18,270 nt of DNA, taken from NCBI GenBank assembly GCA_964413525.1, contig CAYPTI010000015.1, forward strand, positions 3,403 through 21,672, given 5' to 3'. Below, one piece after another: positions 7,377 through 15,308 of the stretch (positions are counted from its first letter, which is position 1; every line of letters begins with the position of its first letter). The translations under genes and the position numbers were made by a program. The notes under the pieces were generated by a model that saw only the letters and a list, made by a program, of their open reading frames with translations, did no database searches and was not told the origin of the DNA. This stretch comes from CAYPTI01 sp964413525 [NCBI: uncultured bacterium] (GTDB lineage Bacteria > T1Sed10-126).

Positions 7377-8078
7377 CTGCGTTTCCTTCAGGTAGGGACC
7401 TGTGAGTCCACCCAGGAACTGATTCGAGAGCTTGACGACGGTCGATCCCGGCTTATGGTCCGGGCGGACCGTCAGACGTCGGGCCGGGGGCGCCGGGGAC
7501 GAACCTGGGACAGCCCCGAAGGGGGACTGTACGCAAGCGTTTCGTTCGATCCGCCCGGCGCGAATTCCGTCTCGCTGGTTCCCCTGGCGGCGGCCCAGTG
7601 TTTACGAACGCTGCTGATAGAAGACCACTCCGTCTCCGGTCTTGAGGTAAAATGGCCCAACGACCTGCTCCTGAACGATAGGAAACTCGCCGGGTTTCTC
7701 GGCGAGTCCGGGGGAGGAAGGGTTTACCTCGGAATGGGTGTGAATCTGGTTGAACAACCCCCGGGGTCCTCCTCCTATCGGCGGTCTCCGGCGGCGCTGT
7801 CCGACGTACTTGCCTCTCCACCGCCCCCGGTTCGACTGCTGGAAAGCTGGTGGGAACGGTTCTCCGGCTGGCTTTCGTCCCCCGGGGCCTATTTTGACGC
7901 CCGGTTTCTGCAGGACTCCCTGCGGCCCATCGGCCGGTCCGTGAAGTGGAACGGAGGCCGGGGACGGGCGGTGTCGCTGGCGGCGGACGGGGGACTTGTG
8001 ATCGAACAGAACGGAGACTCCAGAACCCTGTACGCCACCGAAGTGGAGGAACTGACCATCGATGAAGCTGCTGATTGA
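7377..8078 (+). CDS. birA: biotin-[acetyl-CoA carboxylase] ligase with probable CTG start
   Basis: The enzyme activates biotin with ATP and attaches it to the carboxylase carrier protein, here without an N-terminal DNA-binding domain. Motifs in order (CTG numbering) are the biotin-loop region TCESTQE (8-14), ADRQTSGRGRRGRTW (30-44), KWPNDLLLNDRKLAGFLGE (about 82-100) and GMGVN (about 110-114). The first two blocks need a start upstream of the ATG at 7455, which would discard the ST motif and the first strand. From the in-frame stop at 7281-7283 up to 7455 I find no ATG, GTG or TTG. A CTG at 7377 lies 9 nt after GGGGAG (7362-7367) and gives a normal 233-residue protein. I therefore infer CTG initiation; a sequence error is the alternative. 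The 3' end overlaps coaX by 17 nt. Confidence 0.85.
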   Translation: MRFLQVGTCESTQELIRELDDGRSRLMVRADRQTSGRGRRGRTWDSPEGGLYASVSFDPPGANSVSLVPLAAAQCLRTLLIEDHSVSGLEVKWPNDLLLNDRKLAGFLGESGGGRVYLGMGVNLVEQPPGSSSYRRSPAALSDVLASPPPPVRLLESWWERFSGWLSSPGAYFDARFLQDSLRPIGRSVKWNGGRGRAVSLAADGGLVIEQNGDSRTLYATEVEELTIDEAAD

Positions 8079-8820
8079 CGTTGGTAACACCACGACCAGG
8101 ACGATTTTGTTGGTTGAAGGCTCCCTTACCAAACCGCGTACCATCGAGACCCGCACCCGCCGGACGGCGGACGAGTGGTGGGCGCTCTGGAAAAGTCTCT
8201 ACGGACGAGTTTTCCAGGAGGACATCCAGCTTGTTGGTGTAAGCGTGGTCCCGGAGGTAACGGACGCCCTTCGTCGGCTGGGACGCCGGTACTGCGATGG
8301 GAACGTACGATTTCTGACCTCACCGTGGGAGGGCCCGGTGGGAATCGGTCGGCCGGATCCGGACGAACTGGGAGCGGACCGTTACGCGGGCGCGGTCGGG
8401 TTGTACACCGACTACGGATCGGGAATCGCGGTTGACTTCGGGACAGCGACAACGGTGGACGTGGTTGATCGAAAGGGGAAGTATCAGGGGGGGCTGATCC
8501 ATCCCGGGGTCCGCACGGGGCTGAACGGACTTCGCCGTCATGCCGCTCTGCTCCCCGGCGTAGCCCTGGAATGTCCGGACGAGATCGATACGTCCAGCAC
8601 CCGGGGAGCCCTGCAGGGAGGATTGTATTACGGCCACGCCGGAGCCGTGGATCGAATGGTTGAAACCGTCCGTCACCGGATGGAACTTCCCGACGATCCT
8701 CCGGTCGTGGCGACGGGAGGATACGGGGAATCCCTGCTGGGTTTGAGCACCACGATTGAAGAATACGACCCCGACCTCGTGCTGAAGGGGCTTTCGAAAC
8801 TCATACAAAATTCTGATTGA
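8062..8820 (+). CDS. coaX: type III pantothenate kinase
   Basis: This 252-residue enzyme phosphorylates pantothenate, the first step of coenzyme A synthesis. It belongs to the ASKHA superfamily. The phosphate loop is seen as IDVGNTTT (5-12), the family-specific GADRYAGAVG is at about 110-119, the second phosphate motif AVDFGTATTVD is at about 125-135, and GGLIHPG is at about 144-150. The length is normal for CoaX. The ATG at 8062 lies inside the end of birA and has GGAGGAA about 10 nt upstream, so the two genes are translationally linked. birA-coaX is a widespread pairing, and biotin and CoA both feed fatty acid synthesis. About 200 nt of non-coding DNA follow before groES. Confidence 0.95.
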   Translation: MKLLIDVGNTTTRTILLVEGSLTKPRTIETRTRRTADEWWALWKSLYGRVFQEDIQLVGVSVVPEVTDALRRLGRRYCDGNVRFLTSPWEGPVGIGRPDPDELGADRYAGAVGLYTDYGSGIAVDFGTATTVDVVDRKGKYQGGLIHPGVRTGLNGLRRHAALLPGVALECPDEIDTSSTRGALQGGLYYGHAGAVDRMVETVRHRMELPDDPPVVATGGYGESLLGLSTTIEEYDPDLVLKGLSKLIQNSD

Positions 8821-8850
8821 GGGGCGGGCACACCGGATTCATCCCGCGTT

Positions 8851-8900
8851 GGTACCGGGATTCCGAGGGACCGGTTTCCGGGCCGGAGTACCTTTCCTTC
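8851..8900 (+). terminator. possible weak terminator after coaX
   Basis: GGTAC (8851-8855) and GTACC (8888-8892) could close an imperfect structure. It contains an inner CCGG...CCGG element (8871-8886) and is followed by the T-rich run TTTCCTTCCTT. The stem is poorly paired and the T-tract is interrupted, so this is a weak candidate only. Confidence 0.25.
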
Positions 8901-8908
8901 CTTGGGGA

Positions 8909-8938
8909 TTGACCTTGCTCGATGGTATTCTTTATCCT
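8909..8938 (+). promoter_or_regulatory. groESL promoter candidate P1
   Basis: TTGACC (8909-8914, five of six consensus positions), an 18-bp spacer and TATCCT (8933-8938, four of six) look like a sigma70-type promoter. It lies at the start of an AT-richer stretch upstream of groES. No heat-shock sigma32-type boxes and no CIRCE repeat (TTAGCACTC-N9-GAGTGCTAA) are present anywhere in 8821-9024. Confidence 0.45.
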
Positions 8939-8964
8939 TATCGGTTCCGATCCTAACCCAAATC

Positions 8965-8994
8965 TTGTTGTGTTTGCCCAGGACAACCTATGCT
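8965..8994 (+). promoter_or_regulatory. groESL promoter candidate P2
   Basis: TTGTTG (8965-8970), an 18-bp spacer and TATGCT (8989-8994) give a second, weaker promoter candidate 50-60 bp downstream of P1. It would leave a leader of about 25 nt that ends in the AGGAGGT ribosome-binding site (9012-9018). Confidence 0.35.
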
Positions 8995-9024
8995 GACACC
9001 CTTTTTGTATCAGGAGGTACAGCC

Positions 9025-9312
9025 GTGAATTTAAAGCCGCTTGGCAATCGAGTTGTGCTGCAAGTTGTTGAACCGGAGGAAGAACAGACGGAGGCGGGGA
9101 TCGTGATTCCCGACTCTGCCCAGGAACAGCCCCAGCAGGCGGACGTTATCGCCGTGGGAGCCGGGAAACGGGAGGAAGGCGAAGTTCACGAACCCGAGGT
9201 ATCCGAAGGGGACCGGGTCATTTTTGGAAAGTATTCCGGTACCGAAGTGACGGTTGACGGGGAGGAGTACCTCGTCATGGACGCCGAGGATGTCCTCGCT
9301 CGAGTCCAGTAA
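9025..9312 (+). CDS. groES: co-chaperonin GroES
   Basis: This 95-residue Cpn10 caps the GroEL cylinder as a heptamer. It opens with NLKPLGNRVVLQ, the usual GroES beginning. The mobile loop carries the hydrophobic GIVIP (about 26-30) that docks on GroEL, and the roof and C-terminal strands follow (VIAVGAGKREEGE, DRVIFGKYSGTEV, EEYLVMDAEDVLA). The GTG start at 9025 is chosen because a strong AGGAGGT (9012-9018) sits 6 nt before it. An in-frame extension to 8902 would run through the promoter region and is rejected. groEL follows after 78 nt, the conserved two-gene operon. The sequence is acidic around the mobile loop (EPEEEQTE). Confidence 0.97.
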   Translation: MNLKPLGNRVVLQVVEPEEEQTEAGIVIPDSAQEQPQQADVIAVGAGKREEGEVHEPEVSEGDRVIFGKYSGTEVTVDGEEYLVMDAEDVLARVQ

Positions 9313-9390
9313 CGAAGTAGCTGGCACCGTGCCTCAAACCTGCATCTTGAGTTTACCTATCCGTATGTATCTTTCTGGAGGGTTTAATCG

Positions 9391-11070
9391 ATGACTGCTA
9401 AGGAAACCATTTATGACGACGAGGCCCGTCGGGAGCTTGTCGACGGGGTCGATCAGTTGAGCGACGCCGTGAAGGTGACGCTCGGTCCGCGCGGCCGCAA
9501 CGTCGTGCTGGAGAAGAGCTTTGGTGCTCCGACCATTACCAAGGACGGAGTGACCATCGCCAAGGAAATTGAGCTGGAAGAACGGTTCCCCAACATGGGT
9601 GCCCAGCTCATCAAGGAAGTCGCGACCAAGACCCAGGACGAAACCGGTGACGGCACCACCACCGCCACCCTCCTGGCTCAGACCATCATCCACGAGGGAT
9701 TGAAGTCGGTGGCCGCCGGACACAATCCTCAATCGCTCCGCCGTGGCATTCAGCAAGCGGCGCGGCTGGCCGTTCAGAAACTGCGCCAGTACTCCGAGCG
9801 AGTTGACGGAAAAAGTCACATCGAGCAGGTCGCAACCATCTCCGCCAACAACGACCCGGAGATCGGGACCATCCTTGCCGAAGCGATGGACCGCGTCGGG
9901 GAGGACGGAGTTATCACCGTGGAAGAAGGCCGGGGAATCGAAACCGAGCTTGAAGTCGTGGAAGGCATGCAGTTTGACCGCGGCTACAAGTCCCCGTACT
10001 TCGTAACCGACGAGGAGAACATGGTGTGCGAACTGGAAGAACCGAGGATTCTGATTTTCGACTCCGAAATTTCTGCTATCCAGGACATCGTTCCGCTGCT
10101 TGAGCAGGTGTCACGGGACGGAAGCCCGCTGCTGATCGTGTCCGAGGACATGGACGGCGAAGCGCTGGCCACCCTGGTGGTTAACAAGCTCCGGGGTCAG
10201 CTTGACGTCTGCGCCGTGAAGGCTCCGGGATTTGGTGACCGGCGACAGCAGATGCTTGAGGACCTCGCCGTGCTCACGGGCGGAACCGTGATTTCCGAGG
10301 ACAAGGGCATGCAGCTTGAAAACGCCGACCTCGATCAGCTCGGTCGAGCCTCCCGTGTAACAATCACGGATGACGACACGACCCTGGTTGAGGGCGAAGG
10401 AAACCCCTCCGCCATCGAGGACCGGGTCAATCAGATCCGCCGCCAGATCGAGCAGTCCGACAGCGATTACGACCGGGAGAAACTGGAAGAACGGCTGGCC
10501 CGACTGGCCGGTGGAGTTGGAGTCATCAAGATCGGAGCCGCGACCGAACCGGAGATGAAGGAACGAAAGTCCCGCGTCGAGGACGCCCTTCAATCCACCC
10601 GGGCGGCCGTCGCGGAAGGAATCGTCCCCGGAGGCGGAACCACGTTGCTCCGGATTCAGCGGGACCTGGCCGACGAGACCCTCGACAACGACGAGGAGCA
10701 GCAGGGTCTCCGGATCCTGCAGCAGGCCCTGTCCGGCCCGGCCCGGCAGATCGCCGAGAACTCCGGTGAAGAGGGCTCGGTTATCGTTGAGCGGATACGG
10801 TCTACCGATTCTGATTCGATTGGTTATAATGCTCGCACAAGGGAACTTGAAGATTTGCTTGATGCGGGTATTATTGACCCGGCCAAGGTTATTCGAGCCG
10901 TGCTTGAGAACGCCAGCAGCATCGCGGCGTTGCTTCTCACCACGGAAGCCGCCATCACCGATGTGGAAGACGCCGATGACGACGGCGGCGGAGCTCCACA
11001 AGGAGGACCGCCGGCCGGAGGAATGGGCGGTGGCATGGGTGGCATGGGCGGAATGGGCGGCATGATGTAA
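9391..11070 (+). CDS. groEL: 60-kDa chaperonin GroEL
   Basis: This 559-residue chaperonin forms the double-ring folding chamber. ATP site features are present: [26 protein letters not shown] with the catalytic-site Asp, VEDAL near the ATPase Asp398 equivalent, and GGG at the start of the C-terminal equatorial part. Apical-domain substrate and GroES-binding residues are seen in [15 protein letters not shown] and [12 protein letters not shown]. The tail is a Gly-Met repeat ([13 protein letters not shown] preceded by Pro/Gly-rich residues), about 10 residues longer overall than E. coli GroEL. The ATG at 9391 has TGGAGGG 8 nt upstream. Codon use is GC-rich except for an AT-rich patch around 10795-10880. 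A strong intrinsic terminator follows the stop. Confidence 0.98.
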   Translation: MTAKETIYDDEARRELVDGVDQLSDAVKVTLGPRGRNVVLEKSFGAPTITKDGVTIAKEIELEERFPNMGAQLIKEVATKTQDETGDGTTTATLLAQTIIHEGLKSVAAGHNPQSLRRGIQQAARLAVQKLRQYSERVDGKSHIEQVATISANNDPEIGTILAEAMDRVGEDGVITVEEGRGIETELEVVEGMQFDRGYKSPYFVTDEENMVCELEEPRILIFDSEISAIQDIVPLLEQVSRDGSPLLIVSEDMDGEALATLVVNKLRGQLDVCAVKAPGFGDRRQQMLEDLAVLTGGTVISEDKGMQLENADLDQLGRASRVTITDDDTTLVEGEGNPSAIEDRVNQIRRQIEQSDSDYDREKLEERLARLAGGVGVIKIGAATEPEMKERKSRVEDALQSTRAAVAEGIVPGGGTTLLRIQRDLADETLDNDEEQQGLRILQQALSGPARQIAENSGEEGSVIVERIRSTDSDSIGYNARTRELEDLLDAGIIDPAKVIRAVLENASSIAALLLTTEAAITDVEDADDDGGGAPQGGPPAGGMGGGMGGMGGMGGMM

Positions 11071-11098
11071 CCTACAATTCCAGACCCCTTCCCCCGAG

Positions 11099-11142
11099 AT
11101 CCCGGGGCCCGGCAAAAGCCGGCCCCGGGATTTTTTCTTTTT
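11099..11142 (+). terminator. strong intrinsic terminator of groESL
   Basis: ATCCCGGGGCCCGGC (11099-11113) pairs with GCCGGCCCCGGGAT (11118-11131) around an AAAA loop, giving 14 pairs with one bulged C. It runs directly into TTTTTTCTTTTT (11131-11142). This is a textbook Rho-independent terminator 29 nt after the groEL stop and separates the chaperonin operon from the envelope genes. Confidence 0.92.
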
Positions 11143-11319
11143 GTGACGGTAATCGTCGAACTCCTCCCAAGTCTGTGTTAGTCTTCTCTTTGGTTCACAT
11201 TGCGTGGGGGAACCATTGACGACGGCAGTCCTCCGTCAACCGGTTGGCACATGGGTAGGTCGGCATTCGGGGCCGACCGGTGCCGGACGGAAACACATTG
11301 CATCCTGGTAGGGGTACTT
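11143..11319 (+). promoter_or_regulatory. promoter region and structured leader of the AsmA-like gene
   Basis: After the groEL terminator a weak promoter may be TCGAAC (11157-11162), 17 bp, TAGTCT (11180-11185), with a TGT extended -10. The leader then holds two hairpins in tandem, each with a 7-nt loop: GACGG/CCGTC (11221-11237) and a stronger 7-bp GGTCGGC/GCCGACC (11258-11278). Neither has a T-tract. TAGGGGT (11309-11315) is the ribosome-binding site. The leader would be about 125 nt, long enough for post-transcriptional control, but I recognise no known riboswitch. Confidence 0.35.
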
Positions 11320-14127
11320 ATGGCTCGTGGGCTTCGACGATTTCTCATCCTTTTTGTGTTCCTTCTCCTGCTGGTTTATTTTTCTCTCAACCTGATTGTG
11401 AACCTCGACTTGGTCAAGCAACCGTTCCTCTCCTACGTTGAATCAGAACTCAACCGGCCGGTAAGCGCCGGATACGTGTACGTTAACTGGCGGCTCCACC
11501 CGACCCTCTCCCACCTCGAGATCAACCCCCCCGATCATCCGGATCAAACCGAGGATCCCAGGATTCGTGCCAGCTGGCTGGAAATTATTCCGACCTGGGG
11601 AAACCTGGGGAGCGATTTTCCCGAGGAACCTTCCGGCTGGGTTCGACTTGTCCGAATTGAACGACTGAACGTTTACGAACCGGTGGAAGGGTCCGGGGAA
11701 ACGGAGGACCGTGAAGCCTCCGCCGCCGATCCCCCCTCGGAATCCCTCGACGAGCTCCTGCCGAGGTTACCGGTTCGGGTCGATCGGTTCAGTTACCAGC
11801 GAGACGACCAACCGTTCGTCAGGGGTCGGAACCTTACCTACCAGTCTCCCGAGGAGCCCGTCGAGTTCGAAATTACCGAGGTGTCCGGGGTCGACGTCGC
11901 TTCCGAGGGGACCCTTTCTCTGGCTCCGTTTCGGAGTCGACTTCGTCTCGAATCCGTCGATCTATCCGAATTCCTGCCCGAGTATGATGATCTCACGGCC
12001 GAAGGACAGATTGATTTTTCGGGTGGCAATTCGACCCTTCAATTCCAATTTTCCGGTCGGATTGACGGAACCGGACCGGGTTCGGATCAGTTGCCGGCCC
12101 GGCTGGAAGGGGAGGGTCAGGTGTCCGATGGGAGGATCCGGCTGGAGTCCGTTCGGACGGAATTGTCCGATGCTTCCGTTGATATGGCCGGTGAATGGAC
12201 GATGGGTGGTGGGGAGTGGGAACTCCGCGGGGAATACCGCCTCGAACCCGGGGCGGTTCCCTTCGACCGGCTCGGAATTCCGGGAACCGTTGAGCTGCTG
12301 GAGGCGAGTGCTCCCGAGGGTCGATTTCGATTGGAGGGAAATGGGGCGAACGTTGAGTACGGAGGAAACATGGACTGGGAAAACGCCAGGATCCGTCACC
12401 AACTGGGGGACCGGACGCAGGAGATCGATGTTAAACAGCTTCGGGCGGAATACGAACAGGGTCGGATCAACTTTGTTCGGGGCACCCTCACCTGGAACGG
12501 ACTGTCAGCGACCCTAAGCGAGGGCACCTGGAGACCGTTTGCGACGGAAACTCCCCTGCGGATTAGCGGTCTGTTATCGGGGGATGGGTTCCCCCCCTGG
12601 ATCCAGTCGCTGATGCCGGCTCCGCTGGGGGAACTCAGGCAGGTTGAGGTACCGTTCACATACGAGGTACGACAGCAGGGGACGTCGGGTGAATGGTCGC
12701 AGGCAGTGAACCTGGAATCGGGTAGGCTGCAGGCTGACCGGGGGGAAATCCTTATCGAGGAGCTTCGTTGGAGACGACCGGCTGAGGGGGATCCGCTCCA
12801 GGCCCGGTTCCGGGACCCGGGCGGGAACCAATGGAGGCTGAACGGGGATCCGGAGACGACCCTGCACCTTCGTTCCACACCCGGAGAAGTAACCTGGTTG
12901 ACCTCCGGGATGAGGGGACTTCCGGAGCCGGTCCGGTCCTATGCGTCGCTGGGGAACGCCGCGGTTCGGATACGCCTGGAGGATCCTCTTGGTGAGGCGT
13001 TCACACCGCGGGGAGAGGTGGACTTTGAGCAAACCCGACTGGAGTTTGGTGAGGAGCGCCGGGCCATCGCGAACCTGAACGGGACGTTGACGTATGAAGG
13101 AAATCGGCTCCGGTTGGACAACCTTCGGCTTGAGGAGTTTGGGGGAAGTTTGACCGTAAACGGGATCGTTACGGATCTGGTTCCGTATGAGGACCCGGCG
13201 CTTGATCTGGAATTGGAGGCCGATTCCTTCCGGGGGGATTCCGTCGCGAGGGCGTTTGACTGGCCGAGCCGGGAAGGGGACTTCGACCTGACCGGGACCG
13301 TGCGGGGAACCGTCGATCAGCCGGAGGTCGATCTTACCGCTTCGAGTCAAGCTCTGAACCTGGGCCCCTACACCGTGGATCAACCCCGGCTCCGGCTTCG
13401 GCCGTCGGAGGATGGGATCCGGTGGGAAATTCTGTCGGGCCGGGTCGCCGGAGCGGATGCATCGGGGAACGGAAGGCTTGACTATGACGGCGACATGTCC
13501 CTTGAGGTGCAGTTTGAAGAAGGAAATCCAAAGGGTCTGTTCCCCGGGGTTGACTGGGCCCAGCAGCACCTCACCGGGGAATACGATGCCGATTTGAACC
13601 TGACGGGGGTTCTCGGCAAGTATGAATCATGGGAAGGCACCCTTCGGCTCTCCCATCAATCGGTTCGAATGGGCCGGTTTCCCCCGATCGCCGGGATCGG
13701 AAGGGTTGCTGACCTGAACCAACTTGAAGACGAATTTTTGATTCGCGACGCGGACCACGAAATTCCCGTTCGGGAGGGGAAATTTCAGCTCGATGGACTG
13801 GAATTTCACACCCATCAGTCCGCGCTGGAAGGAACCGGGACCGTCGGTTTGAACGGTGAACTTAACGCCCGTGGGGAACTGATTCTTCGCGGCGAACTGT
13901 TGCGGGTTTATCTCCGGGACGTCCTGGGGGAAATTTACCGCCAGGTCGGATTAAGCGAGGAACGTGAACTCACCATCCCCTTCGACGTGCGAGGCACGGT
14001 ATCCGAACCCGACGTCCAGGTTGATCGGGAGATGGTACAGGAACAGATGGAACGTGATTTTGTCCGAAGTCTGTTCAGCGAGGAATTCGGCCGTCCGATC
14101 CTGCGAATTCTCGATACGATTTTTTGA
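11320..14127 (+). CDS. AsmA-like envelope protein (AsmA/TamB/YhdP superfamily)
   Basis: This 935-residue protein has an N-terminal membrane anchor (about 7-28, mostly Leu, Phe, Ile and Val). A very long periplasmic part is built of alternating beta-type segments, with no Cys-rich or catalytic motif. The last third (LTGVLGKYESWEGTLRLS, GIGRVADLNQLED, GTGTVGLNGELNARGELIL, DVRGTVSEPDVQVD) follows the AsmA C-terminal pattern. Family members form elongated hydrophobic grooves and are implicated in phospholipid transport between the membranes and in outer-membrane homeostasis; a similar role is inferred from fold and context. The ATG at 11320 starts at the anchor, with AGGGG 5 nt upstream; an in-frame extension to 11200 covers the leader hairpins and is not credible. 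It lies just upstream of the lipid A genes. No terminator is evident, but a new promoter follows. Confidence 0.8.
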   Translation: MARGLRRFLILFVFLLLLVYFSLNLIVNLDLVKQPFLSYVESELNRPVSAGYVYVNWRLHPTLSHLEINPPDHPDQTEDPRIRASWLEIIPTWGNLGSDFPEEPSGWVRLVRIERLNVYEPVEGSGETEDREASAADPPSESLDELLPRLPVRVDRFSYQRDDQPFVRGRNLTYQSPEEPVEFEITEVSGVDVASEGTLSLAPFRSRLRLESVDLSEFLPEYDDLTAEGQIDFSGGNSTLQFQFSGRIDGTGPGSDQLPARLEGEGQVSDGRIRLESVRTELSDASVDMAGEWTMGGGEWELRGEYRLEPGAVPFDRLGIPGTVELLEASAPEGRFRLEGNGANVEYGGNMDWENARIRHQLGDRTQEIDVKQLRAEYEQGRINFVRGTLTWNGLSATLSEGTWRPFATETPLRISGLLSGDGFPPWIQSLMPAPLGELRQVEVPFTYEVRQQGTSGEWSQAVNLESGRLQADRGEILIEELRWRRPAEGDPLQARFRDPGGNQWRLNGDPETTLHLRSTPGEVTWLTSGMRGLPEPVRSYASLGNAAVRIRLEDPLGEAFTPRGEVDFEQTRLEFGEERRAIANLNGTLTYEGNRLRLDNLRLEEFGGSLTVNGIVTDLVPYEDPALDLELEADSFRGDSVARAFDWPSREGDFDLTGTVRGTVDQPEVDLTASSQALNLGPYTVDQPRLRLRPSEDGIRWEILSGRVAGADASGNGRLDYDGDMSLEVQFEEGNPKGLFPGVDWAQQHLTGEYDADLNLTGVLGKYESWEGTLRLSHQSVRMGRFPPIAGIGRVADLNQLEDEFLIRDADHEIPVREGKFQLDGLEFHTHQSALEGTGTVGLNGELNARGELILRGELLRVYLRDVLGEIYRQVGLSEERELTIPFDVRGTVSEPDVQVDREMVQEQMERDFVRSLFSEEFGRPILRILDTIF

Positions 14128-14219
14128 CCGAAACGGTCCTCTGAAGCGGGTGTACCCGGAAACCCGAGGATCAAACCGGTCGGACCCCCCGTTTGTTTCT
14201 CTGGAATTAGCTTGAATAT

Positions 14220-14228
14220 TGCTATAAT
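14220..14228 (+). promoter_or_regulatory. extended -10 promoter for the lipid A operon
   Basis: TGC directly precedes a perfect TATAAT (14223-14228), forming an extended -10 element (TGnTATAAT) that does not need a good -35; none is seen. The local sequence is AT-rich. Transcription would begin near 14235 and give a leader of about 90-105 nt before the oxidoreductase gene. Confidence 0.6.
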
Positions 14229-14340
14229 GTTTTGCGGTAATGTTGCAGTTTTAAACAGAGTACGTGAATCTGGAGACACGGTCCCTTGCGTCCGCTATCT
14301 CCCAATGAAGTGGTGATTCATCGTGGATTCGGAGGATAAG
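14229..14340 (+). promoter_or_regulatory. leader of the oxidoreductase-lpxB operon with a possible short reading frame
   Basis: The leader contains a small stem ATGAA/TTCAT (14305-14309 with 14317-14321), with GGTGA in its 7-nt loop just before the GTG at 14323. A short frame from TTG 14286 to TAA 14336-14338 (17 codons, with GGAG 10 nt upstream) ends inside the ribosome-binding region of the alternative TTG start at 14341. This could be a coupled leader peptide, but a 17-codon frame is easily chance. Confidence 0.25.
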
Positions 14341-15291
14341 TTGAACGTCGGGGTCGTCGGGGTGGGGCATCTCGGGGAACATCACGCCCGCCTGTATTCG
14401 TCCTTTCACGACGTGAATCTGGTTGGCGTCGTTGACCTGGACGTACGGAGGGGAAAGGAGATCGCCGCCCGGTACGGAACGGATTTTTACACGTCGCTTG
14501 ATGATTTGCTTCCGGCCATTGACGCTGCCAGCGTGGTGGTGCCAACGGAGGATCACTACGAGGTGGGAATGAAGCTGTTGCGGGCGAACCGGCACTGTTT
14601 GATTGAAAAACCGATGGTTGAGACCTTACAGCAGGCTGAAAAACTCTACCGTACGTCCCGGGAACAGGACGTGTTTCTACAGGTCGGCCACGTGGAACGG
14701 TTCAATCCGTCCTTCGTCGCGGCCCGTGAATACATAACCAAGCCCCGGATTATTGAAGTTCACCGCCTGGGCCCGTTTGTTCAGCGGGCAGCGAACATCG
14801 GGGTGGTCATGGATCTCATGATCCACGACATCGACATCATCCTGAGCCTGGTTGATTCTCCCCTGAAAGACATCCAGTCGGTCGGGGCCTCGATGCTGTC
14901 GGATTACGAGGACATCGCCACCGCCCGGCTGGAGTTTCACAACGGATGCGTTGCAAACCTTACCGCGAGCCGGGTTTCGCTTGAGACCCGGCGTGACATC
15001 ACGATTTTTCAGGATTCCAACTACGTAACCCTCGACTACCTGGCCGAAGACGTGAAGGTCTGCAAACTCAAGAACGGTCGGGCGGAAAACTTTGATGACA
15101 TTGAAGTGTTCAAACCTCCGGTTGAAAACGGCGACAGCCTCCGGCGGGAACTGCTCCACTTTATCCACTGCATCCAGGAGGGGCGTGAACCGGTCGTGGG
15201 CGGTCCGGAGGGGAAGAACGCCATGGAGGTTGCCTTCCAGGTCGTTGACTCGATGAAGCAGGACGACAAGCTCACCACCCTGACTGCCTGA
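14323..15291 (+). CDS. Gfo/Idh/MocA oxidoreductase, possible UDP-GlcNAc 3-dehydrogenase (GnnA-like)
   Basis: This 322-residue NAD(P)-dependent sugar oxidoreductase has a Rossmann GVGHLG (13-18), the acidic end of strand 2 (VVDLD, 36-40), the catalytic-lysine EKP (95-97), VGHVERFNP (121-129) and DLMIHDIDI (164-172). VGH-ERFNP with a late HDIDI is the pattern of Gfo/Idh proteins annotated as UDP-N-acetylglucosamine 3-dehydrogenases. Lying 17 nt upstream of lpxB, it may, like GnnA, oxidise UDP-GlcNAc at C3 on the way to a 3-amino sugar. The aminotransferase GnnB that would complete that route is not in the window, so the assignment is tentative. Two starts compete: GTG 14323 (GGTGAT 5 nt upstream) and TTG 14341 (GGAGG 5 nt upstream). 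I list the longer. It is the first gene of the lipid A operon. Confidence 0.85.
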   Translation: MDSEDKLNVGVVGVGHLGEHHARLYSSFHDVNLVGVVDLDVRRGKEIAARYGTDFYTSLDDLLPAIDAASVVVPTEDHYEVGMKLLRANRHCLIEKPMVETLQQAEKLYRTSREQDVFLQVGHVERFNPSFVAAREYITKPRIIEVHRLGPFVQRAANIGVVMDLMIHDIDIILSLVDSPLKDIQSVGASMLSDYEDIATARLEFHNGCVANLTASRVSLETRRDITIFQDSNYVTLDYLAEDVKVCKLKNGRAENFDDIEVFKPPVENGDSLRRELLHFIHCIQEGREPVVGGPEGKNAMEVAFQVVDSMKQDDKLTTLTA

Positions 15292-15308
15292 GGGCCCGCC
15301 GACTCCCC

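Noticed and set aside
7455-8078. BirA starting at the ATG 7455
   Set aside because: It would remove the conserved N-terminal strand and ST block, and no ribosome-binding site precedes it; the frame continues upstream with recognisable family sequence.
8902-9024. N-terminal extension of GroES giving a signal-peptide-like sequence
   Set aside because: It is a translation of the promoter region; the GTG at 9025 has an ideal AGGAGGT and the canonical GroES beginning.
10111-11115. 334-residue open frame antisense to groEL
   Set aside because: Mirror of GroEL codons; it would also run through the groEL terminator and shows no protein motif.
14126-14138. GACCG-AAA-CGGTC hairpin at the AsmA-like stop as a terminator
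   Set aside because: Only a 5-bp stem; the T-run precedes it on the plus strand instead of following it.
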